Positions 6,298 through 13,965 of a DNA stretch of 21,860 nt are shown piece by piece. The first letter of the stretch is position 1; every line of letters starts with the position of its first letter. Source of the stretch: DASVLX01 sp036384655 (GTDB lineage Bacteria > Actinomycetota > Actinomycetes > Mycobacteriales > Pseudonocardiaceae). Both the position numbers and the translations under genes were made by a program. The DNA lies in the NCBI GenBank assembly GCA_036384655.1, contig DASVLX010000188.1:1-21860 (forward strand), given 5' to 3'. The notes below the pieces were generated by a model that did no database searches, was not told the DNA's origin, and saw nothing but the letters and a program-made list of their open reading frames with translations.

Positions 6298-7556
6298 CGA
6301 TCCGGGTCACCGAGGTCACCGTCACGCCCGTCGCCTTCGCGGATCCGCCGCTGCTCAACGCCGTCGGTGTGCACGAACCGTTCGCGCTGCGGACCATCAT
6401 CGAGGTCAACACCGATGCCGGCCTGACGGGACTGGGCGAGACGTTCGCGGACTCCGGCCACCTGGACCGGATCCGCGCGGTCGCCGCCGGTCTCGCCGGC
6501 ACCGACGTCTACCGGCTCGGGGAGCTGCGGCAGCGCGTCGCCGCGACGCTCGCCGGAGCGTCCGGTTCGGACGCTCACGGCCTGACCGGCCGGATCACCG
6601 GCGCCGGCACGGTGGACCGGACCTTCGCGCCGTTCGAGGTGGCGCTGCTGGACATCCAGGGCAAGGCGGCCGGACTCCCGGTGTCCGACCTGCTCGGCGG
6701 CGCCGTCCGGGACCGGGTGCCGTACTCCGCATACCTCTTCTACAAATGGGACTCGCACCCCGGCCAGGCCCCGGACGAGTGGGGTCCCGCGCTGGACGCC
6801 GACGGGATCGTGGCGCAGGCCAAGCACATGATCGGTGAGTACGGGTTCTCCGCGATCAAGCTCAAGGGCGGGGTGTTCCCGCCGGACGCGGACATCGCCG
6901 CGGTGCGCGCGCTGCGCGAGGCCTTCCCGGAGCATCCGCTGCGGCTGGACCCGAACGCGGCCTGGACCGTGGACACCTCGGTGCGGGTGGCCCACAAGCT
7001 CGACGGCGTGCTGGAGTACCTGGAGGACCCGACCCCCGGCATCGACGGGATGGCCACGGTCGCGGCGCGGGCGCCGATGCCGTTGGCCACCAACATGTGC
7101 GTGGTCGGGTTCGACGACCTGCCGCCGGCGCTGGCCCAGGGCGCGGTCGGCGTGGTGCTGTCCGACCACCACTACTGGGGCGGGTTGCGCAGGTCGAGCC
7201 TGCTGGCCGGCATCTGCGACACGTTCGGTCTCGGGCTGTCCATGCACTCCAACTCGCATCTGGGCATCAGCCTGGCCGCCATGACGCATCTCGCCGCCGC
7301 CACACCCAACCTCACCTATGCCTGTGACACGCACTGGCCGTGGAAGACCGAGGACGTCATCGGGCCCGGCGCACTGTCCTTTGTCGACGGATCGGTGCCG
7401 GTGCCGACCGCGCCCGGGCTCGGCGTGGAACTGGACCGGGACGCACTGGCCCTGCTGCACGAGCAGTACGAGAGGTGCGGGCTGCGAGACCGGGACGACA
7501 CCGGCTACATGCGCCGCATCGATCCCAGCTACCGGCCGACCATCCCTCGGTGGTGA
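6294..7556 (+). CDS. gudD: D-glucarate dehydratase (enolase superfamily)
   Basis: GudD dehydrates D-glucarate to 5-keto-4-deoxy-D-glucarate, the substrate of the KdgD encoded just upstream. The 420-residue product has the mandelate-racemase/enolase active site in order: KxK as Lys189/Lys191 in AIKLKGG; metal ligands Asp219 in LDPNAAW, Glu244 in LEDPTPG and Asn267 in ATNMCV; Asp291 in LSDHHYWGG; catalytic His318 in SMHSNSHLGISLAAM. The LATNMCVVGF and DHHYWGG stretches and the overall length are those of glucarate dehydratases. The ATG at 6294 overlaps the kdgD stop, and the stop TGA overlaps a GTG at 7553, so three genes are coupled. Epimeric aldarate specificity (galactarate) cannot be excluded from sequence alone. 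Confidence 0.93.
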   Translation: MTIRVTEVTVTPVAFADPPLLNAVGVHEPFALRTIIEVNTDAGLTGLGETFADSGHLDRIRAVAAGLAGTDVYRLGELRQRVAATLAGASGSDAHGLTGRITGAGTVDRTFAPFEVALLDIQGKAAGLPVSDLLGGAVRDRVPYSAYLFYKWDSHPGQAPDEWGPALDADGIVAQAKHMIGEYGFSAIKLKGGVFPPDADIAAVRALREAFPEHPLRLDPNAAWTVDTSVRVAHKLDGVLEYLEDPTPGIDGMATVAARAPMPLATNMCVVGFDDLPPALAQGAVGVVLSDHHYWGGLRRSSLLAGICDTFGLGLSMHSNSHLGISLAAMTHLAAATPNLTYACDTHWPWKTEDVIGPGALSFVDGSVPVPTAPGLGVELDRDALALLHEQYERCGLRDRDDTGYMRRIDPSYRPTIPRW

Positions 7557-8761
7557 CGGGCGTGCGCGCGATCGGCTATGCCTATCCCTGGGATTTCGTC
7601 GGCGATCCGGCGGCCGTGGACCGAGTGCGGGCGCTGCGGCTGGACGCGGTCGCCGTCGCCGCGAACTACCACGCGGTGCGGGTCGGCACGCCATGGCACC
7701 CCCGGCACCGGGTGGTCGACGCCGAGCACGCCGCCTGCTATGTGCCGGTCCGGCCGGCGAAATGGCGTGGTCGCCGGCTGGTGCCGGCCACGCCGGGCTG
7801 GGTCGGCGAGGACTCGTTCGGCGCGGCGCGCGACGCGCTGCGCGCGACCGGCACCGACGTGCTCGCCTGGGTGGTGCTCACCCACAACAGCGCGCTCGGC
7901 CGGGACAACCAGGACCTGGTGATGCGGGACGCCTTCGGCACACCGCACCGGCACGCGCTCTGCCCGGCCAACGAGGAGGTCGCCGACTACTGCGCCACCC
8001 TCGTCGCCGAGATCGTCCCGCTCGGCGAACCCGACGGCCTGGTACTGGAGGCCTGTGGCCAGTTCGGCATCGTCCACGATGGACACCACGACAAGACCGG
8101 CCTGGCCGGTTGGACGACGCTGCAACGCCAACTGCTGTCGATCTGCCACTGCTCCGGCTGCCAACGACGGTACCGGACCGCCGGCCTCGACCCGGTGAAG
8201 CTGGCCGAGCGGGTGCGAGCCGCCGTCTCACCGAACGCTCTCCCCGACACCGACACCGACACCGACACCGACATTGACACCGACACCGCCACCGACATTG
8301 AAACCGGCACCGACATCGACACTGACCCGATGTTCGACGCCGTCGCCGTGATCAGGGCCGACATCGCCCGGCAGTTGCGGCGCCGGCTGGTGGAGGAGGC
8401 GCCCGGCCTGCCGGTCGCCGTACATGCCAGCGCCGATCCGTGGGCGGCCGGATCGTTCGCCACCATCGCCGGCGGCATCGGCGCGCCGGTCAACACGCTG
8501 GTGGCCCGGTGCTGGGACGACGTGGACAGCGGCGCCGCCAGCCTCGCCGCGCTGCGCTCGCACGCACCGGACTCCACGGCCATCGGCGCCTACCTGCTCG
8601 CCGACCACACCTGGGAGCGGCCGGACAAGCCCGTCGCGCCCACCATCCGGCGGTACCTCGTCGCCGGCATGAACGAACTGCATCTCTACCACCTGGGACT
8701 GGTGGGCGAGGCCGGCCATCGGCTGATGGCGGATCTGATCGAATCAGCGAACGAGGTGTGA
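7553..8761 (+). CDS. Uncharacterised 402-aa protein, possible TIM-barrel glycoside-hydrolase-like, with internal Asp-Thr repeat
   Basis: I do not recognise a named family. From GTG 7553 (GTGA overlap with the gudD stop) it has 402 residues; GTG 7562 is an alternative start and neither has a clear ribosome-binding site. The N-terminus IGYAYPWDFVGDPAAVDRVR, the segment LAWVVLTHNS, the DGLVLEAC strand near 161-168 and the GHHDKTG block resemble the strand-loop layout of glycoside-hydrolase-like TIM barrels. A cysteine group, Cys198-x-Cys200-x2-Cys203, recalls the CxCxxC motif I know from some such hydrolase-like proteins; Zn binding is a guess. A 27-residue Asp-Thr repeat (232-258) splits it from a second half containing ADPWAAGSFATIAGG and NELHLYHLGLVGE. 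There is no signal peptide, so it should be cytoplasmic. Position suggests a step feeding uronate or glucarate; function is unknown. Confidence 0.85.
   Translation: MTGVRAIGYAYPWDFVGDPAAVDRVRALRLDAVAVAANYHAVRVGTPWHPRHRVVDAEHAACYVPVRPAKWRGRRLVPATPGWVGEDSFGAARDALRATGTDVLAWVVLTHNSALGRDNQDLVMRDAFGTPHRHALCPANEEVADYCATLVAEIVPLGEPDGLVLEACGQFGIVHDGHHDKTGLAGWTTLQRQLLSICHCSGCQRRYRTAGLDPVKLAERVRAAVSPNALPDTDTDTDTDIDTDTATDIETGTDIDTDPMFDAVAVIRADIARQLRRRLVEEAPGLPVAVHASADPWAAGSFATIAGGIGAPVNTLVARCWDDVDSGAASLAALRSHAPDSTAIGAYLLADHTWERPDKPVAPTIRRYLVAGMNELHLYHLGLVGEAGHRLMADLIESANEV
8246..8326 (+). repeat. GACACC hexanucleotide repeat tract inside the 402-aa gene
   Basis: Eighty-one bases of GACACC and close variants (GACATT, GACATC, GCCACC) encode alternating Asp-Thr or Asp-Ile for 27 residues. 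The first four units, 8246-8269, are exact copies. The unit is two codons long, so gain or loss of copies would change length but not frame. Confidence 0.92.
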
Positions 8762-8767
8762 CGACCA

Positions 8768-9595
8768 ATGTGGACATTGTCGGGCTTTGCCGACGAGATC
8801 TCACCGGATCCCGCGGAGCAGAGCCGGGTGCTGTGTGACCTGGGCGTGAACTTCCTGGAGTTCCGCAGCGCCTGGGGCACCAACGTGCTCGATCTCGACG
8901 ATGAGGAACTCGACCGGGCGGCGAAGATCCTCGCCGGTAACGGCCTGCGGATCTCGTCGGTGGGCTCGCCCATCGGCAAGATCGGCATCCACGACGACTT
9001 CGACGACCACCTCGGCCGGTTCGACCGTGCTCTGCGGGTCGCGGACGTGCTCGGCGCCCCCTACATCCGGATCTTCTCGTTCTGGATGCCCGAGGACGAC
9101 GATCCCGGCATCCACCGCGATGAGGTGCTGCGGCGCATTTCGGAGCTGGTGCGGCGGGCCGCCGGGCATGACGTGATCCTGGTGCACGAGAACGAGAAAC
9201 GCATCTACGGTGACATCCCGGAACGCTGCAAGGACATCGTCGAGTCGATCGGCTCGCCGATGCTGCGGTTGGTCTGGGACCCGGCGAACTTCGTGCAGTG
9301 CGGCGTCCGCCCCTTCACCCGTGGTTACCAGCAGCTGCGGTCCTATGTGGAGTACCTGCACATCAAGGACGCCATGATGGCCACCGGCGCGGTGGTGCCG
9401 GCCGGTGCCGGGGACGGTGAGTTGGTGCCGACCATCCGGGCGTTGCGCGCGGACGGCTTCGACGGATTCCTGTCCCTGGAACCGCATCTGGCGCTGGGCG
9501 AGGACTTCGGCGGATTCAGCGGCCCGAAGCTGTTCGGCACCGCACACGGCGCCTTCGCGACGATGCTGGACAACGAGAACATCGAGTACCGATGA
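8768..9595 (+). CDS. Sugar phosphate isomerase/epimerase-like TIM-barrel protein (AP-endonuclease 2 fold)
   Basis: The 275-residue product belongs to the xylose-isomerase-like TIM-barrel superfamily, which includes sugar epimerases, inosose dehydratase (IolE) and newer glycoside-cleaving lyases. It opens with LSGFADEISPD, a common start for this group. The expected metal ligands are in order: Glu141 or Glu143 in HENEK, Asp171 in VWDPANF, His198 in YLHIKDA and Glu238 in LSLEPHL, with a GAGDGELV loop at 213-220. The ATG at 8768 follows a GAGGTG site about 10 bases upstream, six bases after the previous stop. It ends in an ATGA overlap with the oxidoreductase gene. This pairing is typical of sugar or inositol catabolism. 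The substrate cannot be read from sequence; most such proteins act on unphosphorylated keto-sugars despite the family name. Confidence 0.87.
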   Translation: MWTLSGFADEISPDPAEQSRVLCDLGVNFLEFRSAWGTNVLDLDDEELDRAAKILAGNGLRISSVGSPIGKIGIHDDFDDHLGRFDRALRVADVLGAPYIRIFSFWMPEDDDPGIHRDEVLRRISELVRRAAGHDVILVHENEKRIYGDIPERCKDIVESIGSPMLRLVWDPANFVQCGVRPFTRGYQQLRSYVEYLHIKDAMMATGAVVPAGAGDGELVPTIRALRADGFDGFLSLEPHLALGEDFGGFSGPKLFGTAHGAFATMLDNENIEYR

Positions 9596-10668
9596 GCGGC
9601 CTGCGGTTCGCGATCATCGGGGCCGGCGTGATCGGTCGCACCCACGCGCACGCCATCCACGAACTCGCGCCGCGTGCCTGCCTGCGGCTGGTCGTGGACG
9701 AGATTCCGGAGCGGGCACGGAACCTGGCGGTGGCACAGAGCGGTGCCGGCAACACCGGCACTGGCCCGGATGACGCCGTCGAACACGGCGTGTCGGCGTC
9801 GGAGGCGTTCGCCCGCGAGGACATCGACGCGGTGGCGATCTGCACGCCCAGCGGTCGACACGCCGATCTGGCGATCGCCGCCCTGGACGCCGGGAAGCAT
9901 GTCATCATCGAGAAGCCGATCGACGTCACCGTGAAGGCGGCCCGCCGGGTGGCCGACGCTCAGGCCCGCGGTTCACGCACGGCGACCGTGATCAGCCAGC
10001 ACCGCTTCGACGCGTCCAGCCAGGTGGTTCGTCGCGCGGTGACCGAGGGACGCCTCGGCCGGCTGACCTCCGGGGTGGCCAGCATCGCCTGGTGGCGGTC
10101 GCAGGACTACTACGACTCCGGCGACTGGCGCGGCACCTGGGAACTCGATGGCGGCGGCGCCCTGATGAACCAGGGCATTCATACCATCGACCTGCTCGTC
10201 TGGATGCTGGGCGAACCGGTCGAGGTGTTCGCCCGCACCGCGTGCCTGGCGCACGATCGGATCGAGGTGGAGGACACCGCCGTGGCCACTCTGCTGTTCG
10301 CCAACGGCGCGCTCGCGGTGCTGCACGGCACGACCGCCGCGCATCCGGGTCTGACCGCCCGGCTGCAGGTGCACGGCGACCGGGGGTCGGCCGTGATCGA
10401 CGGCGACCGGCTCGTCTACCTGCGGACCGCGGACGGCGGCGCCGAGGCCCTGCCGGACTTGGGCTCGGTGGCGACCGCCGGTTCCGACCCGAGCGTGCTG
10501 TCCCAGGCACACACCGACCAGTACCGGGACTTCCTGGACGCCGTGGAGTTGGGCCGGCCGCCGCTGGTGACCGTCGCCGACGGGATCAGGACCCTCGCCG
10601 TGGTGCGGGCCATCTACGCCTCCGCGCGCACCGGCAAACCAGTGTCCCTGGCGGACCAAACAGCCTAA
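9592..10668 (+). CDS. Gfo/Idh/MocA-family NAD(P)-dependent oxidoreductase
   Basis: This 358-residue protein has an N-terminal Rossmann domain (FAIIGAGVIGRTHAHAI, with GAGVIG at 10-15) and the EKP motif at 107-109, whose lysine is catalytic in the family. The C-terminal alpha/beta domain has GGGALMNQGIHTIDLLVWML, including the likely catalytic His197. Family members oxidise or reduce a ring carbon of sugars, inositols or glycosides (inositol 2-dehydrogenase, 1,5-anhydrofructose reductase and 3-keto-glycoside-forming enzymes). ATG 9592 overlaps the stop of the isomerase-like gene, so the two are coupled and probably act in sequence. It closes the plus-strand operon; its TAA overlaps the stop codon of the convergent gene remnant. 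Substrate unknown. Confidence 0.9.
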   Translation: MSGLRFAIIGAGVIGRTHAHAIHELAPRACLRLVVDEIPERARNLAVAQSGAGNTGTGPDDAVEHGVSASEAFAREDIDAVAICTPSGRHADLAIAALDAGKHVIIEKPIDVTVKAARRVADAQARGSRTATVISQHRFDASSQVVRRAVTEGRLGRLTSGVASIAWWRSQDYYDSGDWRGTWELDGGGALMNQGIHTIDLLVWMLGEPVEVFARTACLAHDRIEVEDTAVATLLFANGALAVLHGTTAAHPGLTARLQVHGDRGSAVIDGDRLVYLRTADGGAEALPDLGSVATAGSDPSVLSQAHTDQYRDFLDAVELGRPPLVTVADGIRTLAVVRAIYASARTGKPVSLADQTA

Positions 10669-10886
10669 GCGGTGCGAAGTTCTCGGATCCACTCGGCGAA
10701 GAAGGTACGTAGCGCGTCGACGTCGACGCCACCAAGGGCCAACTCGGCGTCCGGATAGCGCGAAAGGTTGTCGAGCATCTCTCCGAAGATCGTTCGGTCG
10801 AAGCCTGCATCGAACTGCGCTGCGCGATCAAGCAGCATGGCCTTGTCAAAGATGCCGCTGAGTGCGAAGACGTCGAGCCTGTTGCA
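10665..10886 (-). pseudogene. 3' remnant of a gene, possibly a nucleotidyltransferase AbiEii/AbiGii-type toxin
   Basis: Reading the minus strand gives about 73 residues ending at TAG (10667-10665). The protein reads LDVFALSGIFDKAMLLDRAA, then a Phe-Asp-Ala-Gly-Phe-Asp turn and GEMLDNLSRYPDAELALGGV, ending FFAEWIRELRTA. The Lys-x3-Leu, Asp-x-Gly-Phe-Asp and terminal Phe-x2-Trp spacing resembles the C-terminus of AbiEii-type nucleotidyltransferase toxins as I remember them; this is moderate evidence only. No N-terminal nucleotidyltransferase domain exists upstream, because the nitroreductase gene begins at once. An internal ATG (10838-10836) would give a 57-residue product. G+C is about 60% by hand count, clearly below the neighbours, as expected for acquired DNA. 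It may be a relic rather than an active gene. Confidence 0.5.
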
Positions 10887-10893
10887 CGATCGC

Positions 10894-11397
10894 TCAGGAT
10901 TCGCTGGCGGGCTCCGCGCCGGTGGGTTCCAGTACGAAGATCCGCAGCTCGCGGCCGGCGCGAGCGCGGTACGCGTCGTAACCAGGCCAGAACCTGATCA
11001 CCCGTGCCCAGGCGTCCGAGCGCTCGTCGCCCTCCAACAACCGGGCCTGGACCGGCACCGTCCGGCCATCCACGGCCACCGTGGCCCGCGGGTCGGCCAG
11101 CAGGTTGAACGACCAGCCCGGGTGGTTCGGGCGGCCGAAGTTCGAGGCGACCACGACATAGCCGCTGTCATGGGGGAAGTAGAACAGCGGTGTGTTGCTG
11201 GGTTGGCCCGAACGGCGGCCGGTGGTCGTCAGCAGCAGCGAGGACGCGCCCAGCAGATCGCCGATCGCGACTCGGCCCTCGGAACGGCGCAGCAGCAGCT
11301 TGTCGAGGGCGACGGTGGGGATGCGGGTGAGCGCCAGAAACCAGGATCGGGTGCCGAGACCCAGGTACACCCGGGATACCAGGGCGTTGCGTTTCAT
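10894..11397 (-). CDS. Nitroreductase-family deazaflavin (F420)-dependent oxidoreductase
   Basis: The 167-residue product is a small split-barrel protein of the DUF385/Ddn group, which uses reduced F420 (or binds other flavins) to reduce quinones, nitro compounds and similar acceptors. Characteristic stretches are LLLTTTGRRSGQPSNTPLFY, VVVASNFGRPNHPGWSFNLL and ADPRATVAVDGR, followed by the FWPGYDAYRARAGRELRIFVLEP end. The frame extends to 11436, but I choose ATG 11397-11395 because GGAGG lies four bases upstream. It lies 133 bases downstream of the penicillin-binding protein gene on the same strand, and its physiological acceptor cannot be inferred. The family is largely actinobacterial, consistent with the rest of the window. 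Confidence 0.9.
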   Translation of the reverse strand: MKRNALVSRVYLGLGTRSWFLALTRIPTVALDKLLLRRSEGRVAIGDLLGASSLLLTTTGRRSGQPSNTPLFYFPHDSGYVVVASNFGRPNHPGWSFNLLADPRATVAVDGRTVPVQARLLEGDERSDAWARVIRFWPGYDAYRARAGRELRIFVLEPTGAEPASES

Positions 11398-11530
11398 CCC
11401 GCCTCCGTGACTAACGCCGCTTCCGACGGTGATCACGGTATTGATCGCGGAGACGGCTGGCGACCCCTCCCGACGGCTGGACCGCGAAGTTCAGTCGATC
11501 AGCTCAACGGCGCCTGCCGAGCGTGACCGG

Positions 11531-13795
11531 CTAGCCGGCGGGGTTGCCGCCGACGCCGGTGGTGCGGCATCTGCCGCCGTGGCAGGTCGTGGTGGGAGCG
11601 GTCGGCTCATGCGGCGTCGTGGTGTGCCGGCGCCCGGTGGGAATCGGGAACGGGAAACCCTCGGACGGCTGGCTCGGCGTCACCGCCGTGGGAGTGCTCG
11701 GCGTGGTGGGCGTCGGAGTGGGAGTCGTGGTCGGGCCGATGGTGGCGATGTTGGGGAACTGCTGCACGGGCTTCCCGGTCAGATAGGCGTTCATGAACGC
11801 CTGCCAGATATAGCCGGGTTCCTCGCGGCCGTAGACGTTGTATCCCTTGTTCGATCCGATGCCGTTGTGATAGTTCCCGTAGATCGGCGCGGGTTGTTTC
11901 TTGTTACCGAACCACACCGCGGTGACGATCTGCGGGGTGAAGCCGACCATCCACGCCTCGGAGTTGTGGCCGGAGTCCTGGTACTGGGCGGTCCCGGTCT
12001 TGGCGGCGTTGGGGCGGTTGTCGGCCAGCCCGTCGCCGGACGAGGTGGCCACATCGGTCATCGATTCGGCAACCGTGTGGGCGATCGACGCGTTCGTGTT
12101 GAGATCCGAGCTGAACGCGGGGGTGCCGACCGTGCTCGCCTGATACATCTGGGTGCCGCCGTCGTTGGTCACCCTGGTCACGAAATGCGCCGGGATGTAC
12201 ATGCCGTTGTTGGCGAAGGTGGCGTAGCCCTGGGCCTGGTCGATCGGCCGGACCTGGTACTGACCGATCGAGATCCCCAGTTCGGTCACGCCGGTTCCCT
12301 TGCCGTTGGCGTCAACCTGCTGAAGCGAGTCGAACGGCTTGCCGAGCGCGGGTGTGATCTTCTTGGGAATGCCGGCGTCCCAGGCGGCCTGCCGGACGTT
12401 CTCGACCCCGACCTGATAGGCCATCTGGTAGAAGACGGTGTTGACCGACTGGGTCATGGCGTCCTTGACGGTGATCTGTGGGGCGCCCTCACCGTCCGAG
12501 TTGTGCACCGTCTGGCCGGCGATGACCTGGTTGTCGCTGCCGTCGTAGATCGTGTTCAGCCCGATGGTCTGCGGATTGGTCTGCAGCGCCGCGGCGAACA
12601 CGTACGGCTTGAACGACGATCCCGGCTGTTCCGGCGTCTGTGCCAGGTCATAGGACGTTGATCCGTCGCCGCCGTAGTAGGCGAGGATGCCGCCGGTGGT
12701 CGGGTCGATCGCGACCAGCGCGGCCGCCTCGTCCGGATACTGCGTGTCGGCCGCCATGATCTTGGCGACGGACTTCTCGGCGTTGGTCTGCGCGGTCGGA
12801 CTGATCGACGTGTAGATCTTGGCGCCACTGTGGGACAACGATTCCTGCGACAGTCCCTTGGCGCTCAGCTCGTCGAGCACGGCGTGCACGATGTACATCC
12901 GGGTCGCGGACACGGCCGAGCCGGCCTCGGTGACGGACTCGGACAGCGGCGCGGGAAAGACCGCGTGGTCATATTCGGTCTGGCTGATCCAGTGATTGGT
13001 CAGCATCCGGCCCATGACGTAGTTGTAGCGCTGGTGCTGGTAGTTCGTGTTGTCCGCGTAGGACGGCAACTGCACCAGGCCGGCAAGCAGCGAAGCCTGC
13101 TCGTTGGTCAGCTTGCTGACGTCCTCGTTGTAGTACGCCTTGGCCGCCGCCTTGACGCCGTACGCGCCCCGCCCGTAGTACACCGTGTTCAGGTAGGCGG
13201 TGAGAATATCCTCTTTGGAATAGGTCTCGGTGAGTTTGTAGGACTCGACCATTTCCACGAACTTGCGGGACAGCGTCGGCTGATTATTTCCAGTGGCCGT
13301 CTTGATGTATTCCTGGCCGATCGTGGAACCACCACCGGTGCCGCCGGTCAGCCGGTTCCAGACAGTTCGGACGATCGCCTTCAGGTCGAAACCCGAGTTC
13401 GTCATGAACGTGTCGTCCTCGGCGGCCATCTGGGCGTTCTTCATCGACTGCGGGATCTGGTCCCAGGTCGCCAGCTGGTGGTCGGTGCTCGAACCGGCCT
13501 CGGTGTAGAGGGTGGAGCCGTCGGCGTAGAGGATCGTCACCGGCTGGTTGAGTGTCGCCGCCAACGACCCCGGATCCGGCACACTCACGTTGTAGTACGC
13601 GACGATAAACGCCGCGACGGGCGCCAGGAACGCCAACGCGATCAGCACGTACAGCGTGCGACGGACACGTCTCCACACCACCGTGTGGTCACGCCGACCA
13701 GATCGGGGACCGGCCGGCCGGGCCGCGCCCTGCGGGCCCTGTGGGATCGGCAACCGGACCGTCGGCCGATTGGCGTCACCAGGCCATTCGCTCAC
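11531..13795 (-). CDS. Class A penicillin-binding protein (transglycosylase/transpeptidase)
   Basis: A bifunctional peptidoglycan synthase anchored in the membrane. From GTG 13795, preceded by GGAGGA five bases upstream, it has 754 residues. A short Pro/Arg-rich cytoplasmic tail is followed by one membrane segment (TLYVLIALAFLAPVAAFIVA, about residues 47-66). The GT51 transglycosylase domain has catalytic Glu126 in AAEDDTF, GGSTIGQEYIK and YLNTVYYGRGAYGVKAAA. The transpeptidase domain has Ser393-x2-Lys396 in PGSSFKPY, SVN at 450-452 and KTG at 599-601. The C-terminus is a Thr/Pro-rich tail of about 80 residues ending in a segment with two cysteines, common in actinobacterial enzymes. All catalytic motifs are intact. 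The frame can be extended to 13888, but no better start is seen there. Confidence 0.95.
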   Translation of the reverse strand: MSEWPGDANRPTVRLPIPQGPQGAARPAGPRSGRRDHTVVWRRVRRTLYVLIALAFLAPVAAFIVAYYNVSVPDPGSLAATLNQPVTILYADGSTLYTEAGSSTDHQLATWDQIPQSMKNAQMAAEDDTFMTNSGFDLKAIVRTVWNRLTGGTGGGSTIGQEYIKTATGNNQPTLSRKFVEMVESYKLTETYSKEDILTAYLNTVYYGRGAYGVKAAAKAYYNEDVSKLTNEQASLLAGLVQLPSYADNTNYQHQRYNYVMGRMLTNHWISQTEYDHAVFPAPLSESVTEAGSAVSATRMYIVHAVLDELSAKGLSQESLSHSGAKIYTSISPTAQTNAEKSVAKIMAADTQYPDEAAALVAIDPTTGGILAYYGGDGSTSYDLAQTPEQPGSSFKPYVFAAALQTNPQTIGLNTIYDGSDNQVIAGQTVHNSDGEGAPQITVKDAMTQSVNTVFYQMAYQVGVENVRQAAWDAGIPKKITPALGKPFDSLQQVDANGKGTGVTELGISIGQYQVRPIDQAQGYATFANNGMYIPAHFVTRVTNDGGTQMYQASTVGTPAFSSDLNTNASIAHTVAESMTDVATSSGDGLADNRPNAAKTGTAQYQDSGHNSEAWMVGFTPQIVTAVWFGNKKQPAPIYGNYHNGIGSNKGYNVYGREEPGYIWQAFMNAYLTGKPVQQFPNIATIGPTTTPTPTPTTPSTPTAVTPSQPSEGFPFPIPTGRRHTTTPHEPTAPTTTCHGGRCRTTGVGGNPAG

Positions 13796-13965
13796 GGACT
13801 TCCTCCGGCCAAGGCTATAAGATCCCCGCGAGTGTAGAAGAACCCCGAAATCCCGCCACGGGCACCGCCCGTGATACTCAGCGAACACAACTCGTCACGG
13901 ACAGCCGAATGTTTTTCGTCCTTGACGTGAGTCGGGCCACTAATCGGTACCGACTAACTGTGCTG
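13796..13965. other. Intergenic region between helicase stop and PBP start, with 10-bp palindrome
   Basis: These 170 bases should hold the PBP promoter on the minus strand, but I find no convincing -35/-10 pair. A TACACT on the minus strand near 13830 lacks a matching -35. The perfect palindrome TCGGTACCGA at 13944-13953 lies 12 bases beyond the helicase stop and could be a weak hairpin; it has no T-run. No small gene is supported here. Confidence 0.35.

Noticed and set aside
6150..7694. 514-aa minus-strand open frame opposite gudD
   Set aside because: It covers gudD with all active-site residues intact on the plus strand; the product is Arg/Gly/His-rich without domains.
8246..8326. Sequencing or assembly error causing a repeat-disrupted gene
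   Set aside because: The tract stays in frame and the downstream half keeps coding character, so the gene reads as intact.
10586..10849. 87-aa minus-strand frame over the gene remnant
   Set aside because: The neighbouring frame (10665-10886) gives a protein-like helical pattern, while this one is Arg/Ser/Pro-rich and runs into the oxidoreductase gene.
11527..11538. 12-bp palindrome CCGGCTAGCCGG at the PBP stop as a terminator
   Set aside because: There is no loop and no T-run; a perfect palindrome of this size made mostly of C and G is easily chance here.
11429..12661. 410-aa plus-strand open frame opposite the penicillin-binding protein
   Set aside because: The minus-strand PBP has every catalytic motif; the opposite frame is a mirror artefact of codon bias.
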